Shown here piece after piece: positions 35,807-47,984 of a stretch of DNA of 64,000 bases. Position 1 is the stretch's first letter. Each line of letters opens with the position of its first letter. The position numbers were made by a program, and so were the translations under genes. The notes beneath the pieces are model-generated. The model worked only from the letters and a program-made list of their open reading frames with translations. It ran no database searches and was not told the DNA's origin. Source of the stretch: Agreia pratensis (GTDB taxonomy: Bacteria > Actinomycetota > Actinomycetes > Actinomycetales > Microbacteriaceae); the NCBI RefSeq assembly GCF_900177685.1, contig NZ_FXAY01000006.1, positions 62,001 to 126,000 on the forward strand, written 5' to 3'.

Positions 35807-36982
35807 ATGGCCCACTCCGTTCTGAGATTCTTCGGCGTGCTCGCGACGGTCACCGCGCTCGTCGTGGTGCCGTTCTCGGGCGCTGCCGCCGGCCCGCTTC
35901 GCACCGCCGACTATCCCTCGTGGGACGACGTGCAGGCGGCCAAGCAGAACGAAGCCACAGCTCAGGCCGAGGCAGACAGAATCAGCGGTCTTCTCGACGA
36001 CCTCGAGGCGACGGCTACCAGCCTCAGCAACGAAGCGCTGAAGCGCGGCCAGGAATACCTTGTCGCGACGTACAACAGAGACGCAGCGCAGAACTCGGCC
36101 GACGACCTCGAGGCGCGGGCGACCGAGGCCTCTACGAAGGCTGATGCGGCGAAGCGACAGGTCGGCCAGATCGCCGCTCAGCTCTACAAGTCCGGTGGCG
36201 ACAACGGCACCGTGAATCTTCTGCTGAACGGCGACAAGTCGAAGGAGCTTCTCTACAAGCTCGGCACCATGAGCCAGCTCACGTCGCAGACGGTCGGGCT
36301 GCGCGACGCCGCCGAGATCGCTGCGAACAACGCCTCCTCCCTGAGATCTCAAGCCGACGCCGCTCTGGCGGAACGAGACAGGCTGTCGACCGAAGCAGAG
36401 ACCGCGCTCGAGGCGGCGAAAGACGCACAAGCTGCCGTCGATGCCCAGGTCGTCGAGGAGAAGGCGCACAGCGCCACCCTCTACGAGCAGCTCGCTGCGC
36501 TGAAGAACACCAGTGCAGCAGCAGAGCAGGGTTACCGAGAAGGCCTGGCCAAGGCCGCAGAAGAGGCCGCACGCAAAGCGGCCGCCGACGCCGCGGCTGC
36601 CGCCGACGCAGCGGCGAACGACAGCGGCGGTGACGGCAGTGCCTGGGTGCCCGACTCCGGATCGGTCGCATCGCCCGACGAGGCGAAGCAGATCGCCTTC
36701 AATATGCTGGGCTCCTACGGCTGGGGCAGCGAGCAACAGAGTTGTCTCGTGCGGCTCTGGACGGGCGAATCCGGGTGGCGGGTAAACGCCTACAACCCCG
36801 ACAGCGGGGCCTATGGGATTCCCCAGTCGTTACCCGCGAACAAAATGGCCGACGTAGCTCCGGACTGGCCCACCAACGCGGCAACACAGATCACCTGGGG
36901 ACTCAACTACATCAGTGGCAGGTACGGCTCGCCGTGCAGCGCGTTGGCGTTCTGGGACGGCAATTCGCCGCACTGGTATTGA
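35807..36982 (+). CDS. Secreted coiled-coil protein with C-terminal lysozyme-like (transglycosylase) domain
   Basis: A 391-residue protein. A signal peptide covers residues 1-28 (LRFFGVLATVTALVVVPFSGAAAG). Residues 45-275 are an Ala/Glu/Lys-rich coiled coil like those of peptidoglycan hydrolases of the NlpC and lysozyme-like groups. A low-complexity Ala/Asp linker leads to the C-terminal domain SWGEQQ-like CLVRLWTGESGWRVNAYNPDSGAYGIPQSLPANKM, a lysozyme-like fold with the catalytic Glu in GESGW. It probably acts on the cell wall. TACCCT lies 7 nt before the ATG. Confidence 0.83.
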   Translation: MAHSVLRFFGVLATVTALVVVPFSGAAAGPLRTADYPSWDDVQAAKQNEATAQAEADRISGLLDDLEATATSLSNEALKRGQEYLVATYNRDAAQNSADDLEARATEASTKADAAKRQVGQIAAQLYKSGGDNGTVNLLLNGDKSKELLYKLGTMSQLTSQTVGLRDAAEIAANNASSLRSQADAALAERDRLSTEAETALEAAKDAQAAVDAQVVEEKAHSATLYEQLAALKNTSAAAEQGYREGLAKAAEEAARKAAADAAAAADAAANDSGGDGSAWVPDSGSVASPDEAKQIAFNMLGSYGWGSEQQSCLVRLWTGESGWRVNAYNPDSGAYGIPQSLPANKMADVAPDWPTNAATQITWGLNYISGRYGSPCSALAFWDGNSPHWY

Positions 36983-36996
36983 TCAGCTGATTCCGA

Positions 36997-37833
36997 TCAG
37001 CGCCCGACGAGACTCGAGCCGGCCGTCGTCAGCAGAACCACATCGACGACCGCGCTGGCGATGATCAGCTGAAACAGCAGCCGCGTCGGCGGCCGGGTGA
37101 GCGCCAAGGTTATTCCGGCGATAGCGATGACGACGCCGGCGACGAGCCCGATCACGGCAACCACGATCAAACCGGGCGCCACTGACCCGATGCCGATCGA
37201 CGCGACGAGCGAGGCGATCGCGAGCGACGCGAACGCGACCACACTCGATGGCCGGCGACCGAGAATGTGGGGCAGCCCACGCACGCCGGTACGCGCGTCA
37301 TCGTCGAGGTCGGGCAAGACGTTGGCGAAGTGCGCCCCGAAGCCCAGAAGGGCCCCGACAACGATGGCCCACCACACTGCGGGCCGAGGCTCCGACAATG
37401 ACAGCGTTACGAACAGCGGAAGCGTTCCGAAGGTGACCAGATAGGGCACACCCGATGCGGGCGTGCGCTTCAGCCACGCGTTGTAACTCCACCCTGAAGC
37501 GATTCCGATGATGTTCACCAGTGCGGCAAGCGGGCCGAGCAGCAGAGACAGCGGAACAGCAACGACGACGGCCGCGATGGCGGCCCTACGAACTGCAGAG
37601 CGGCTGACGAGGCCGGATGCGATGGGCTTATCCGCGCGCGCCACGGCCACGTCCCGATCAGCGTCGATCCAGTCGTTGCTCCACCCGATCGACAGCTGGC
37701 CCGCCAGCATCGCCGCGCCGACAAGCACGATCCTCGCCGTATCGACGCCCACCCCTGCTGCGAGGATGACGGTGACGAGAGTGACAGCGACCGCCGGCCC
37801 CGGGTGGGAGGCACTGATCATCCCGCGGAGCAT
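36997..37833 (-). CDS. UbiA family prenyltransferase
   Basis: A 278-residue membrane protein with about nine helices. The first Asp-rich motif is NDWIDADRDVAVARADKP and the second is LPDLDDDARTGVRGLP, both needed for Mg-diphosphate binding. The aromatic acceptor (menaquinone precursor, chlorophyll-like or other) cannot be told. The ATG at MLRGMISASHPGP was chosen because TATACT lies 7 nt upstream, consistent with a leaderless start. A longer frame runs into the MarR gene. Confidence 0.85.
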   Translation of the reverse strand: MLRGMISASHPGPAVAVTLVTVILAAGVGVDTARIVLVGAAMLAGQLSIGWSNDWIDADRDVAVARADKPIASGLVSRSAVRRAAIAAVVVAVPLSLLLGPLAALVNIIGIASGWSYNAWLKRTPASGVPYLVTFGTLPLFVTLSLSEPRPAVWWAIVVGALLGFGAHFANVLPDLDDDARTGVRGLPHILGRRPSSVVAFASLAIASLVASIGIGSVAPGLIVVAVIGLVAGVVIAIAGITLALTRPPTRLLFQLIIASAVVDVVLLTTAGSSLVGR

Positions 37834-37840
37834 ACGTCGA

Positions 37841-37846
37841 AGTATA
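37841..37846 (-). promoter_or_regulatory. -10 element for a leaderless UbiA-family mRNA
   Basis: TATACT on the minus strand lies 7 nt from the ATG at 37833, in the 34-bp gap after the MarR gene. Confidence 0.5.
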
Positions 37847-37867
37847 GAGAGTGTCCGTGCGTGATCC

Positions 37868-38383
37868 TCAGGATCGCTCGATGCTGGCGAGAAGCCGTGT
37901 AAGTGACCTCTCGAGCACAGCGCTTTCGTCGCCCTCGAGCCCCGCAATCAACGAGTTCTCTGCCGAGAGTTGGAGAGGAAACACCTCATCGGCGAGGTCT
38001 CGGCCCGCCGCCGTCAACGCAATCAGAGCTCCGCGTCCGTCGGCGGGATTCGTCGCACGATGCACCAGGCCGCGAGCCTCGAGCTGCTTGAGCCGCTTCG
38101 TGGTCGACGGAGCCGTCGCCAAGGAGATCGTTCGCAGTTCGCCCGGAGACCTCGGGGCCGCAGATCGTCTCAGCGCAGCCAGAATGTCGAACTCGCCGCG
38201 GGTCAGCCCGTGAGCGGCTAGTACCTCGTCGCTGTGATGCACGATCAACGCCGCGCTGCGCAACACGCGCCCCACGATGCCTATCGCCGAGAGATCGAGG
38301 TCCGGTCTGAGACGGTGCCACTCACGCTGAATAGCATCGACCGCGTCGCCCACAGCATTCTCGTCACCGCCCGTGCCAGTCAT
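37868..38383 (-). CDS. MarR family transcriptional regulator
   Basis: A 171-residue winged-helix regulator. The DNA-binding part includes LTRGEFDILAALRRSAAPRSPGELRTISLATAPSTTKRLKQLEARGLVHRATNPADGRGALIALT. It is divergent from a FUSC membrane protein and has GGAGG 5 nt before its ATG. A TTTACTAGTAAA palindrome in the 39-bp gap is the likely operator. Confidence 0.9.
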   Translation of the reverse strand: MTGTGGDENAVGDAVDAIQREWHRLRPDLDLSAIGIVGRVLRSAALIVHHSDEVLAAHGLTRGEFDILAALRRSAAPRSPGELRTISLATAPSTTKRLKQLEARGLVHRATNPADGRGALIALTAAGRDLADEVFPLQLSAENSLIAGLEGDESAVLERSLTRLLASIERS

Positions 38384-38401
38384 CAGACCTCCGCAAAATA
38401 A

Positions 38402-38413
38402 TTTACTAGTAAA
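38402..38413. promoter_or_regulatory. MarR-type palindrome between MarR and FUSC genes
   Basis: TTTACTAGTAAA is a perfect 12-bp palindrome in the 39-bp divergent gap. It overlaps TAAACT (38410-38415), a -10 placed 7 nt from the GTG of the FUSC gene. A bound regulator would block that promoter. Confidence 0.65.
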
Positions 38414-38422
38414 CTATATCTC

Positions 38423-41733
<3,311 letters not shown>

Positions 41734-41735
41734 AG

Positions 41736-41751
41736 AGTGCAGTATTGCACT
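41736..41751. promoter_or_regulatory. TetR-type palindromic operator
   Basis: AGTGCA-GTAT-TGCACT, a perfect 6-bp inverted repeat immediately before the TetR start. A further GTGCAA at 41764-41769 inverts the TTGCAC half-site. It overlaps the likely promoter, so the repressor probably controls its own operon. Confidence 0.65.
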
Positions 41752-41790
41752 TTGCCATCCATGGTGCAATCCGGAACGAAAAGCGCGCGA

Positions 41791-42741
41791 TCACGCCCCC
41801 GCGCGCACCTCAGCGGCGATCCGCGAGATGTCTGCGGGACCGATCCGGCAGCATCCGCCGACGAGCCGTGCGCCCTCGGATAGCCACTGAGCGACCGAGC
41901 CGTCGGCGACGCCGGTGGCGCCCGCCCACCGCCGGTTCTCGGCATCCCAGGTTTCGCCGCTGTTCGGATAGACGACGAGGGCTTTGTCCGTGACCGAACG
42001 AGCGGCAGCAATCGCCCGCGACACCTCTGTCGGATCACAGCAGTTGACGCCGACAGCGACCACCTCATCGACGGACGCGGCGCGAGCAAAGGCGCTCTCC
42101 ATGGGCTCTCCTGAGCGGAGACGGCCATCGGCTACGGTGACGCTGATCCATGTCGGGATGCCGAGTCCGGCGATTTCTGCGGAGATCGCGTCGACCTCGG
42201 CGTACGAGGGAATCGTCTCGACGGCGAATATATCGGGATGTGCCGCGGCCATCGCCCTCAGCCGCCGACGATGCCACCCCCTCAGTTCGTCGACGCTCAG
42301 GCCGTAGTCGCCTCGGTACTCGCTGCCGTCAGCACGAGGGGCGCCATAGGGGCCCACCGAGGCGGCGACCCAGGCGACGTCACCGGTCGCGCCGGGGGCG
42401 ACGAGTCTCGCATCATCGCGGGCATCACGAGCCAGCTGAATACTCAGGGCGAGCAGATCGTCGACGGCGATGGCATCCAGGCCCAGCTCTGCCAGCTGCA
42501 GATATGCAACCTGATACGAGGCGGCGATCGCCACCCGTGCCCCAGCAGCAAAGTACTCGCGGTGGGCCCGCCGAATCTCATCGGGCGCGTCGAGGAGCAT
42601 CTGCGCCGACCACAGAGGCGAACTCAGGTCGTTGCCTCGACTCTCGAGGAGAGTACCGAGGCCCCCATCGAGGACGACAGGGTCGCGACCGAACAGCTGC
42701 TCGAATGCCGCGGCGCCAGTGCTGTCCATCGCGTTGCGCAT
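41791..42741 (-). CDS. mmuM: Homocysteine S-methyltransferase
   Basis: A 316-residue zinc methyltransferase that uses S-methylmethionine or AdoMet to methylate homocysteine. The TIM-barrel motifs are VLDGGLGTLLESRGND at the start, VGVNCCDP and GGCCRIGP for the zinc cysteines. The ATG shares one base with the stop of the upstream small gene (TGATG), which suggests coupled translation. A second ATG four codons in is possible. Confidence 0.9.
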   Translation of the reverse strand: MRNAMDSTGAAAFEQLFGRDPVVLDGGLGTLLESRGNDLSSPLWSAQMLLDAPDEIRRAHREYFAAGARVAIAASYQVAYLQLAELGLDAIAVDDLLALSIQLARDARDDARLVAPGATGDVAWVAASVGPYGAPRADGSEYRGDYGLSVDELRGWHRRRLRAMAAAHPDIFAVETIPSYAEVDAISAEIAGLGIPTWISVTVADGRLRSGEPMESAFARAASVDEVVAVGVNCCDPTEVSRAIAAARSVTDKALVVYPNSGETWDAENRRWAGATGVADGSVAQWLSEGARLVGGCCRIGPADISRIAAEVRAGA

Positions 42742-43088
42742 CACGATCGAGCCCACTGTTCGCGTGGTGGCACAGCCTCCCAATTCCAACGGTCGGGGTC
42801 GGACTCCTTGACGACTTTGTAGATGGGGGCACCTCGTATGCAGAGACCCCAGAATCTTGTTCGTCCACAGGATTCGCACTTCAAATAGCTGACGATCGTG
42901 TACCGCATCTCGGAGTAAGCGAGATCGAGCATGTCTTGCAGCGGAACATCTCCCCGGATGTACCGCATGAGACCCGCGTCGACGAGGCTGATGAGCCGAT
43001 CGTTAGTGGCCTTGACCGCGATGTCGTGAGGCGGCACTCCATCCGAATGCACAAGCGCCCAGTCGCAGGTTTTGCAGGACGTGAACAT
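42741..43088 (-). CDS. Hypothetical protein with two Cys pairs
   Basis: A 115-residue protein with CKTC near residue 5 and CESC about 65 residues later, a possible zinc-binding pair. Between them is a helical segment (VKATNDRLISLVDAGLMRYIRGDVPLQDMLDLAYSEMRYTIVSYL). I do not recognise the family. Evidence that it is real: a clean frame with amino acid composition of a folded protein, Cys-pair spacing, and TGATG coupling with mmuM. Confidence 0.6.
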   Translation of the reverse strand: MFTSCKTCDWALVHSDGVPPHDIAVKATNDRLISLVDAGLMRYIRGDVPLQDMLDLAYSEMRYTIVSYLKCESCGRTRFWGLCIRGAPIYKVVKESDPDRWNWEAVPPREQWARS

Positions 43089-43340
43089 CGGCCCACTGTA
43101 GCGAAGCAAGCTGGCGACCCGTATTCACCAAGCCGGCTCGGTACCGATATCTATGCTTCTGTCAGGGGGCCACCCCTCGCGGGCGACGGCTAAGGAGTGC
43201 ATTCGGGCTCTGCCTATGCCGGCTTCTCTTGCGGGGGTGCGGCACCCAGCTCGAGATACTGGATGGCTCCATAGCGCTCGTCGACCAGTCGACTTTCCGA
43301 GCCTCTCTCGGAAGCGCGAAGAGCCCCAGAAGACAAAAGA
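43089..43340. other. Intergenic region without a recognised gene
   Basis: About 250 bp between the Cys-pair gene and the tRNA terminator. The short frames here have no start signal or family match. It should contain the promoter of the Cys-pair/mmuM operon; ATAGAT near 43150 on the minus strand is the only -10-like element I see. Confidence 0.5.
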
Positions 43341-43370
43341 AAAGGAACCGCCCTGTCAGGCGGTTCCTTT
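43341..43370 (-). terminator. Rho-independent terminator of tRNA-Ala
   Basis: AAAGGAACCGCC pairs with GGCGGTTCCTTT around a CTGTCA loop. On the minus strand it is followed by a T-rich run (TTTTCTTTTG). Confidence 0.92.
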
Positions 43371-43390
43371 GTTGTTCTGAATTTCTCTGA

Positions 43391-43466
<76 letters not shown>

Positions 43467-43515
43467 GAACATGTCCCTCCCTTGAGCTTTCGCTCCGGGC
43501 CGAAACAACTTGCCT

Positions 43516-43521
43516 AGCTTA
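43516..43521 (-). promoter_or_regulatory. Candidate -10 of tRNA-Ala
   Basis: TAAGCT on the minus strand, about 50 bp before the mature 5' end. The -35 is unclear. Confidence 0.35.
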
Positions 43522-43574
43522 CAACACGGATCCCGCTGAAGAAAAATCGAGACGCGATCCGGCCGATGTCAGCG

Positions 43575-43952
43575 TCAGGCGCTGGCTTCGCTCGACGCGA
43601 GCTCGATCGGAACGACAGGGCAGTCCTTCCAGAGACGCTCGAGCGAGTAGTACATGCGGTCTTCCTCGTGGAAGACGTGCACGACGACGTCGCCGAAGTC
43701 GAGGAGAGCCCAACGACCCTCCGAGAGACCTTCGCGGCGCAGGATTTTGACGCCCTGCTCGGCGAAGCGGTCGATGATCTCCTCGCCGATGGCCACGACG
43801 TTGCGCTCGTTGCGACCGGAGGCAAGCAAGAAGATGTCGGCGAGGGGAAGCGGGCCGGATACGTCGAGGGCGACGAGATCGGATGCCTGCTTCGAATCAG
43901 CGGCCGACGCCGCGATCTGGGTGAGCTCGATGGAGCGTGCTGAAGCTGTCAA
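43575..43952 (-). CDS. rsfS: Ribosomal silencing factor RsfS
   Basis: A 125-residue protein that binds ribosomal protein L14 and blocks joining of subunits under nutrient stress. Motifs: DLVALDVSGPLPLADIFLLASGRNERNVVAIGEEI and GRWALLDFGDVVVHVFHEEDRMYYSLERLW. The length is typical. It is last in the obg-proB-proA-nadD cluster. Confidence 0.95.
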   Translation of the reverse strand: MTASARSIELTQIAASAADSKQASDLVALDVSGPLPLADIFLLASGRNERNVVAIGEEIIDRFAEQGVKILRREGLSEGRWALLDFGDVVVHVFHEEDRMYYSLERLWKDCPVVPIELASSEASA

Positions 43953-43958
43953 TTGAAT

Positions 43959-45020
43959 TTAGAAGATCCTGAAGACAAAGGCGGCGAGCAGAAGGCCCAC
44001 GACGCCGATCGCGAGAACACCCGCGGTGATCGCGAGGACGACAGGCACATTGGCCCTGCCCCGCTTGGGAGGAGCGACGAGGGCATTGTTCGACGCCCCT
44101 GTGCTGACTGCTCGGCTGGCGCTGACCGGTGCGACATCGTCGCCACTCTGCTCGGTCTCGCCGATGTCGAGGAGTGCGTCGAGATCTTTGGACTCTATGC
44201 CCGCCGCGGGAGCGCCGCTGGCACCCATGCTCGAGGGCAGATCGATCGAGCCGGTGATGATGACCTCACCGGTCTCGTCGAGAGCCGTGCCCATGTCCAT
44301 GCTGCTGGGAACGGCAGGAAGAACGAGCGCACTGGTCTGCGACGAGTTGGTCGATCCCACGGTGCGCGACGAGATGAGGTCGTCGAACGACGCGTTGGAG
44401 TCGTCGGTCTTGGCAGGAGCCTGCTCGTCGGGAACGACGGCCGGCGGCTGGAAGATGGGCGCGAGAATCGGTCCGCTCGAAAGCGACTCCACGGTGATCT
44501 CGGTGACCGAGTCTCCGTCGTCGGGATCGTCGTCGATCGGCACATCGTCGGTTCGCGAGTCATCGCTTCGCACGTCGCCGGTTCGCGGCTCGTCGATCTG
44601 CGGTTCATCGATGACGAGCTCTTCTACGATGGGCTTCGGCTCGCTTGCCTCGGGCGCGAAGCTCGAGATCGGGTCGGATGCGCCGCGTGCGCCGACGGGA
44701 GACGGCATCTGCTGCGGGGCCTCACGCTCGAACGTGGGAATAGCCTGAGTCGGTTCTTCGACGACCACGGCGTCTTCGACGACTTCCGTGGCGTCGGATG
44801 TCTGGGAGGCCTCGGTCTCAGAAGTCACGGACTCGTCGGAACCAGCCGCCGCTTCCTGCTCCGGAGCGTCGGGAATCGCACTCGCATCGGCCTCGGCTGC
44901 GCGTCGCGCGGCCTCTTCCTGCACCTTGGCGGCGTCCTGCCGGTCTTTCTTGGGCATGGTGCGCTCGAGTTCGCGCAGCTGGCGCCGTGTTAGCGGCTGC
45001 TCGTCGGGAGACAACGTCAT
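43959..45020 (-). CDS. Acidic, disordered single-pass membrane protein
   Basis: A 353-residue protein. The N terminus is [11 protein letters not shown]-like with basic and coiled character; the middle (60-310) is Glu/Asp/Ser/Pro-rich and appears disordered. It ends in a lone C-terminal helix ([29 protein letters not shown]) after a KRGR stop-transfer charge cluster. The topology suggests a cytoplasmic N-terminal region. This position between nadD and rsfS is often occupied by such a protein in Microbacteriaceae. Function unknown. Its ATG overlaps the nadD stop by 4 bp. Confidence 0.75.
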   Translation of the reverse strand: MTLSPDEQPLTRRQLRELERTMPKKDRQDAAKVQEEAARRAAEADASAIPDAPEQEAAAGSDESVTSETEASQTSDATEVVEDAVVVEEPTQAIPTFEREAPQQMPSPVGARGASDPISSFAPEASEPKPIVEELVIDEPQIDEPRTGDVRSDDSRTDDVPIDDDPDDGDSVTEITVESLSSGPILAPIFQPPAVVPDEQAPAKTDDSNASFDDLISSRTVGSTNSSQTSALVLPAVPSSMDMGTALDETGEVIITGSIDLPSSMGASGAPAAGIESKDLDALLDIGETEQSGDDVAPVSASRAVSTGASNNALVAPPKRGRANVPVVLAITAGVLAIGVVGLLLAAFVFRIF

Positions 45021-45619
45021 TCAAAACTCCGATATAGATGGTGCTTGGTGATGTACTGTACGACACCGTCGGGTACCAAGTACCACACCGGAAAACCCCG
45101 GCCCACCCGGCCGCGTATGTCAGTGGACGATATCGCTAGAGCCGGAACTTCCAAATAGCTTACGTCTTCATGCGGCAAAGCGGAAATGGACAGTGGATGC
45201 CCGGGCCGTGAGACGGCCACGAAGTGGGCCAGCGACCAGAGTTCTTCGGCGTTCTTCCACCCCAGAATCTGTGCGATGGCGTCGGCGCCCGAGATGAAGA
45301 ACAGGTCGGCGTCGGGGCGCTGCTCGTGCAGATCACGCAGGGTGTCGATGGTATAGGTATCGCCGACGCGGTCGATATCGACGCGACTCACGGTGAAGCG
45401 CGGATTCGACGCGGTGGCGATGACCGTCATGAGGTAACGGTGTTCGGCCGGCGTGACGACCTTCTTCTGCCAGGGCTGTCCGGTGGGAACGAACACCACC
45501 TCGTCGAGGTCGAACGACTGGGCCACCTCGCTGGCGGCCACGAGGTGCCCGTGGTGAATGGGGTCGAAGGTTCCACCCATCACACCGATCCGGGCACGCC
45601 TGCCGCTGGCGGAGGTCAC
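45017..45619 (-). CDS. nadD: Nicotinate-nucleotide adenylyltransferase
   Basis: A 200-residue enzyme that makes deamido-NAD from nicotinate mononucleotide and [24 protein letters not shown] is the (H/T)xGH nucleotidyl-transfer motif, and [13 protein letters not shown] is the second ATP site. [11 protein letters not shown] matches the substrate loop. It starts at GTG. Confidence 0.95.
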   Translation of the reverse strand: MTSASGRRARIGVMGGTFDPIHHGHLVAASEVAQSFDLDEVVFVPTGQPWQKKVVTPAEHRYLMTVIATASNPRFTVSRVDIDRVGDTYTIDTLRDLHEQRPDADLFFISGADAIAQILGWKNAEELWSLAHFVAVSRPGHPLSISALPHEDVSYLEVPALAISSTDIRGRVGRGFPVWYLVPDGVVQYITKHHLYRSFE

Positions 45620-45631
45620 GTTCTTCGGTGC

Positions 45632-45853
45632 CTAGTGGTCGGCGCCGGTGCGGTCTGCGTGTCCGTGAGGATCGTGGCTGGCGGCGTAGGCGGCAGACTT
45701 GCGCGGGTGGCGGTTGGCAACGTCACGGTAGCTCCACATGACGGCGGCCAGAGCGATGAAGATCACGAAGGCGATGAGTCCGAAGACGATGGCCGGGAAC
45801 GGCAATTCGACGTGGGCCTCAGCTTCGGCCAACAGGCTGGTCACAACTGACAT
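45632..45853 (-). CDS. Small single-pass membrane protein
   Basis: A 73-residue protein with one helix (FPAIVFGLIAFVIFIALAAVMWSYRDV) and a hydrophilic, His-containing tail (SHDPHGHADRTGADH). It lies between proA and nadD, 12 bp from nadD, and small proteins of this type recur here in actinobacteria. GAGAACC lies close to the ATG. Function unknown. Confidence 0.75.
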   Translation of the reverse strand: MSVVTSLLAEAEAHVELPFPAIVFGLIAFVIFIALAAVMWSYRDVANRHPRKSAAYAASHDPHGHADRTGADH

Positions 45854-45910
45854 GGTTCTCTTTCGTCGTCGGCGGCGCGCAGAAAATAACGCGGTCGTTC
45901 AAGGATACCG

Positions 45911-47179
45911 CTACGCGCGCACCTGCCCCGTTCCCCGCACCAGCCACTTCGTGCTCGTGAGCTCGGGAAGCCCCATCGGGCCGCGCGCGTGCAGCTTCTG
46001 GGTGGAGATGCCGACCTCTGCCCCGAACCCGAACTCGCCCCCGTCGGTGAAACGCGTCGAGGCGTTGACCATGACCGCCGCGGAGTCGACCTCACGCAGA
46101 AAGCGCTCGGCATTCGAGAGATCGTTGGTGATGATCGACTCGGTGTGGTGCGTCGAGTACTGACGGATGTGATCCATCGCCTCGTCGAGATCGGCGACGA
46201 CCCGCACGGCGAGGTCGAGGGTCATGTACTCGGTCGCCCAGTCGTCGTCGGTCGACTCGATCGCGTCGGGGAACAGCGCCAGGGTGCGGGCGTCGCCGTG
46301 AATCGTGACACCGGATGCCCGCAGCGCACCGAGCACGCCGGGAAGCAGTCGCTCTGCGGCCTCCTCGTGCACCAGCAGCGTCTCGAGCGCGTTGCACACA
46401 CTCGGACGCTGCACCTTGGAGTTGTGCACGATGGCGGTCGCCATCTCGAGGTCTGCGCTGGAGTCGAGAAAGATGTGCACGATACCGGCACCGGTCTCGA
46501 TGACCGGGACAGTCGACTCGCTCACGACGGTGTTGATGAGGGCAGCGCTGCCGCGGGGAATGAGCACGTCGATGTATCCTCGCGCGGTCATCAGAGCGGT
46601 CGCACCCTCTCGCCCGAATTCGTCGATGGTCTGCGCGGCCTCTCGCGGCAGGCCGACCGATTCCAGCGCACTCTGAATCAGATCGACGAGCACCCGGTTC
46701 GTGTTCTCAGCAGCGGAGCCGCCGCGCAGCACGACGGCGTTGCCGCTCTTGATAGCGAGGGCGGCGATGTCGATCGTGACGTTCGGGCGGGCCTCGTAGA
46801 TGGCACCCACCACGCCGAACGGCACACGCACCTGCTCGATGCGCACGCCGTTGGGAAGCGAGCGACCGCGCACGGTCTCTCCCACGGGATCGACAAGGCC
46901 TACGAGGTCGAGAGTGGCCGAGGCGAGAGCCTCGATGCGGGCGTCGTTCAGAGTGAGTCGATCGAGCAGCCCAGCGGCGAGTCCGTTCTCTCGCCCGTTG
47001 GCCAGATCGAGATCATTGGCCTCGCCGATGCGCTGCACATTCGATCTCAGCTGCTCCGCGATGGCCGAGAGTGCGCCGTTCTTGACGTCGGTCGTAGCCT
47101 GGGCGAGACGGCGCGCAGACGTGCGCGCGGCATCCAGCCTCTCGGTGAACGTGCTGGAGGCCAGTGTCGAAAGGGGCAT
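45911..47179 (-). CDS. proA: Glutamate-5-semialdehyde dehydrogenase (gamma-glutamyl phosphate reductase)
   Basis: A 422-residue NADPH enzyme of proline synthesis, reducing gamma-glutamyl phosphate. The sequence PFGVVGAIYEARPNVTIDIAALAIKSGNAVVLRGG and the catalytic Cys in KVQRPSVCNALETLLVH are diagnostic. The start at MPLSTLASSTFTERLD gives the standard length; the longer frame is rejected. It follows proB by 16 bp. Confidence 0.96.
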   Translation of the reverse strand: MPLSTLASSTFTERLDAARTSARRLAQATTDVKNGALSAIAEQLRSNVQRIGEANDLDLANGRENGLAAGLLDRLTLNDARIEALASATLDLVGLVDPVGETVRGRSLPNGVRIEQVRVPFGVVGAIYEARPNVTIDIAALAIKSGNAVVLRGGSAAENTNRVLVDLIQSALESVGLPREAAQTIDEFGREGATALMTARGYIDVLIPRGSAALINTVVSESTVPVIETGAGIVHIFLDSSADLEMATAIVHNSKVQRPSVCNALETLLVHEEAAERLLPGVLGALRASGVTIHGDARTLALFPDAIESTDDDWATEYMTLDLAVRVVADLDEAMDHIRQYSTHHTESIITNDLSNAERFLREVDSAAVMVNASTRFTDGGEFGFGAEVGISTQKLHARGPMGLPELTSTKWLVRGTGQVRA

Positions 47180-47195
47180 GGCGCCCAGTTTACGG

Positions 47196-47984
47196 CTACG
47201 GGGCCGGGTCGAACCAGGTTCCGACGGCCTCGCCGGCGAGCGCCTGCGCGGCCTGCGGCGTCGAGGTGAGAATGACCGCGGTGCCGTTGCTCGCGGCATA
47301 CCGCGCGGCAGACACCTTGGTCGTCGCGCCACCGGTGCCGAGCCCCGTTCCCACATCGCCGACGACGACTCCGTCTAGTTCGTCGCCGTAGGGCACGTGC
47401 GAGATCAGGATGGCGCCGGGTTCGAGGGGCGGACGCGTATAGAGAGCGTCGACATCGGAGAGCAGCACCAGCAGGTCGGCCTGCACGAGCTCGGCCACGA
47501 GCGACGCCAGGCGGTCGTTGTCGCCGAAGCGGATCTCGTGTGTGGCCACCGTGTCGTTCTCGTTCACGATGGGCAGGATGCGCAGACCGAGCAGACGCTC
47601 CATCGCGCGCTGAGCGTTCGAACGAGGCGTCGGATTCTCGAGGTCGCCGGCCGTCAACAGCACCTGGCCCGCCACGATGCCGAAACGGTCGAGGCTGTCT
47701 TGATAACGGTAGATCAGCACGTTCTGCCCCACCGCAGCCGCGGCCTGCTGGGTGGCCAGATCGGTGGGGCGGGAGTCGAGCTGCAGGTAGGGCATGCCCG
47801 TGGCGATCGCGCCCGACGAGACCAGCATGATCTCGATACCGCGACCGTGCGCGGTGGCCAGCGCATCGACGAGGGCAACGATCTGGCCCGCATTGTCACC
47901 AGAGATCGACGACGAACCGACCTTCACGACGATGCGTCTCGCGCGCTCGATGTCGCTGCGGTCGGCCAGCCGGACGCGGGTCAC
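47196..47984 (-). CDS. proB: Glutamate 5-kinase
   Basis: A 262-residue amino acid kinase-fold enzyme, the first step of proline synthesis. Motifs: [52 protein letters not shown] and [15 protein letters not shown]. It lacks the C-terminal PUA domain of the E. coli enzyme. The GTG overlaps the obg stop (GTGA). Confidence 0.95.
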   Translation of the reverse strand: MTRVRLADRSDIERARRIVVKVGSSSISGDNAGQIVALVDALATAHGRGIEIMLVSSGAIATGMPYLQLDSRPTDLATQQAAAAVGQNVLIYRYQDSLDRFGIVAGQVLLTAGDLENPTPRSNAQRAMERLLGLRILPIVNENDTVATHEIRFGDNDRLASLVAELVQADLLVLLSDVDALYTRPPLEPGAILISHVPYGDELDGVVVGDVGTGLGTGGATTKVSAARYAASNGTAVILTSTPQAAQALAGEAVGTWFDPAP

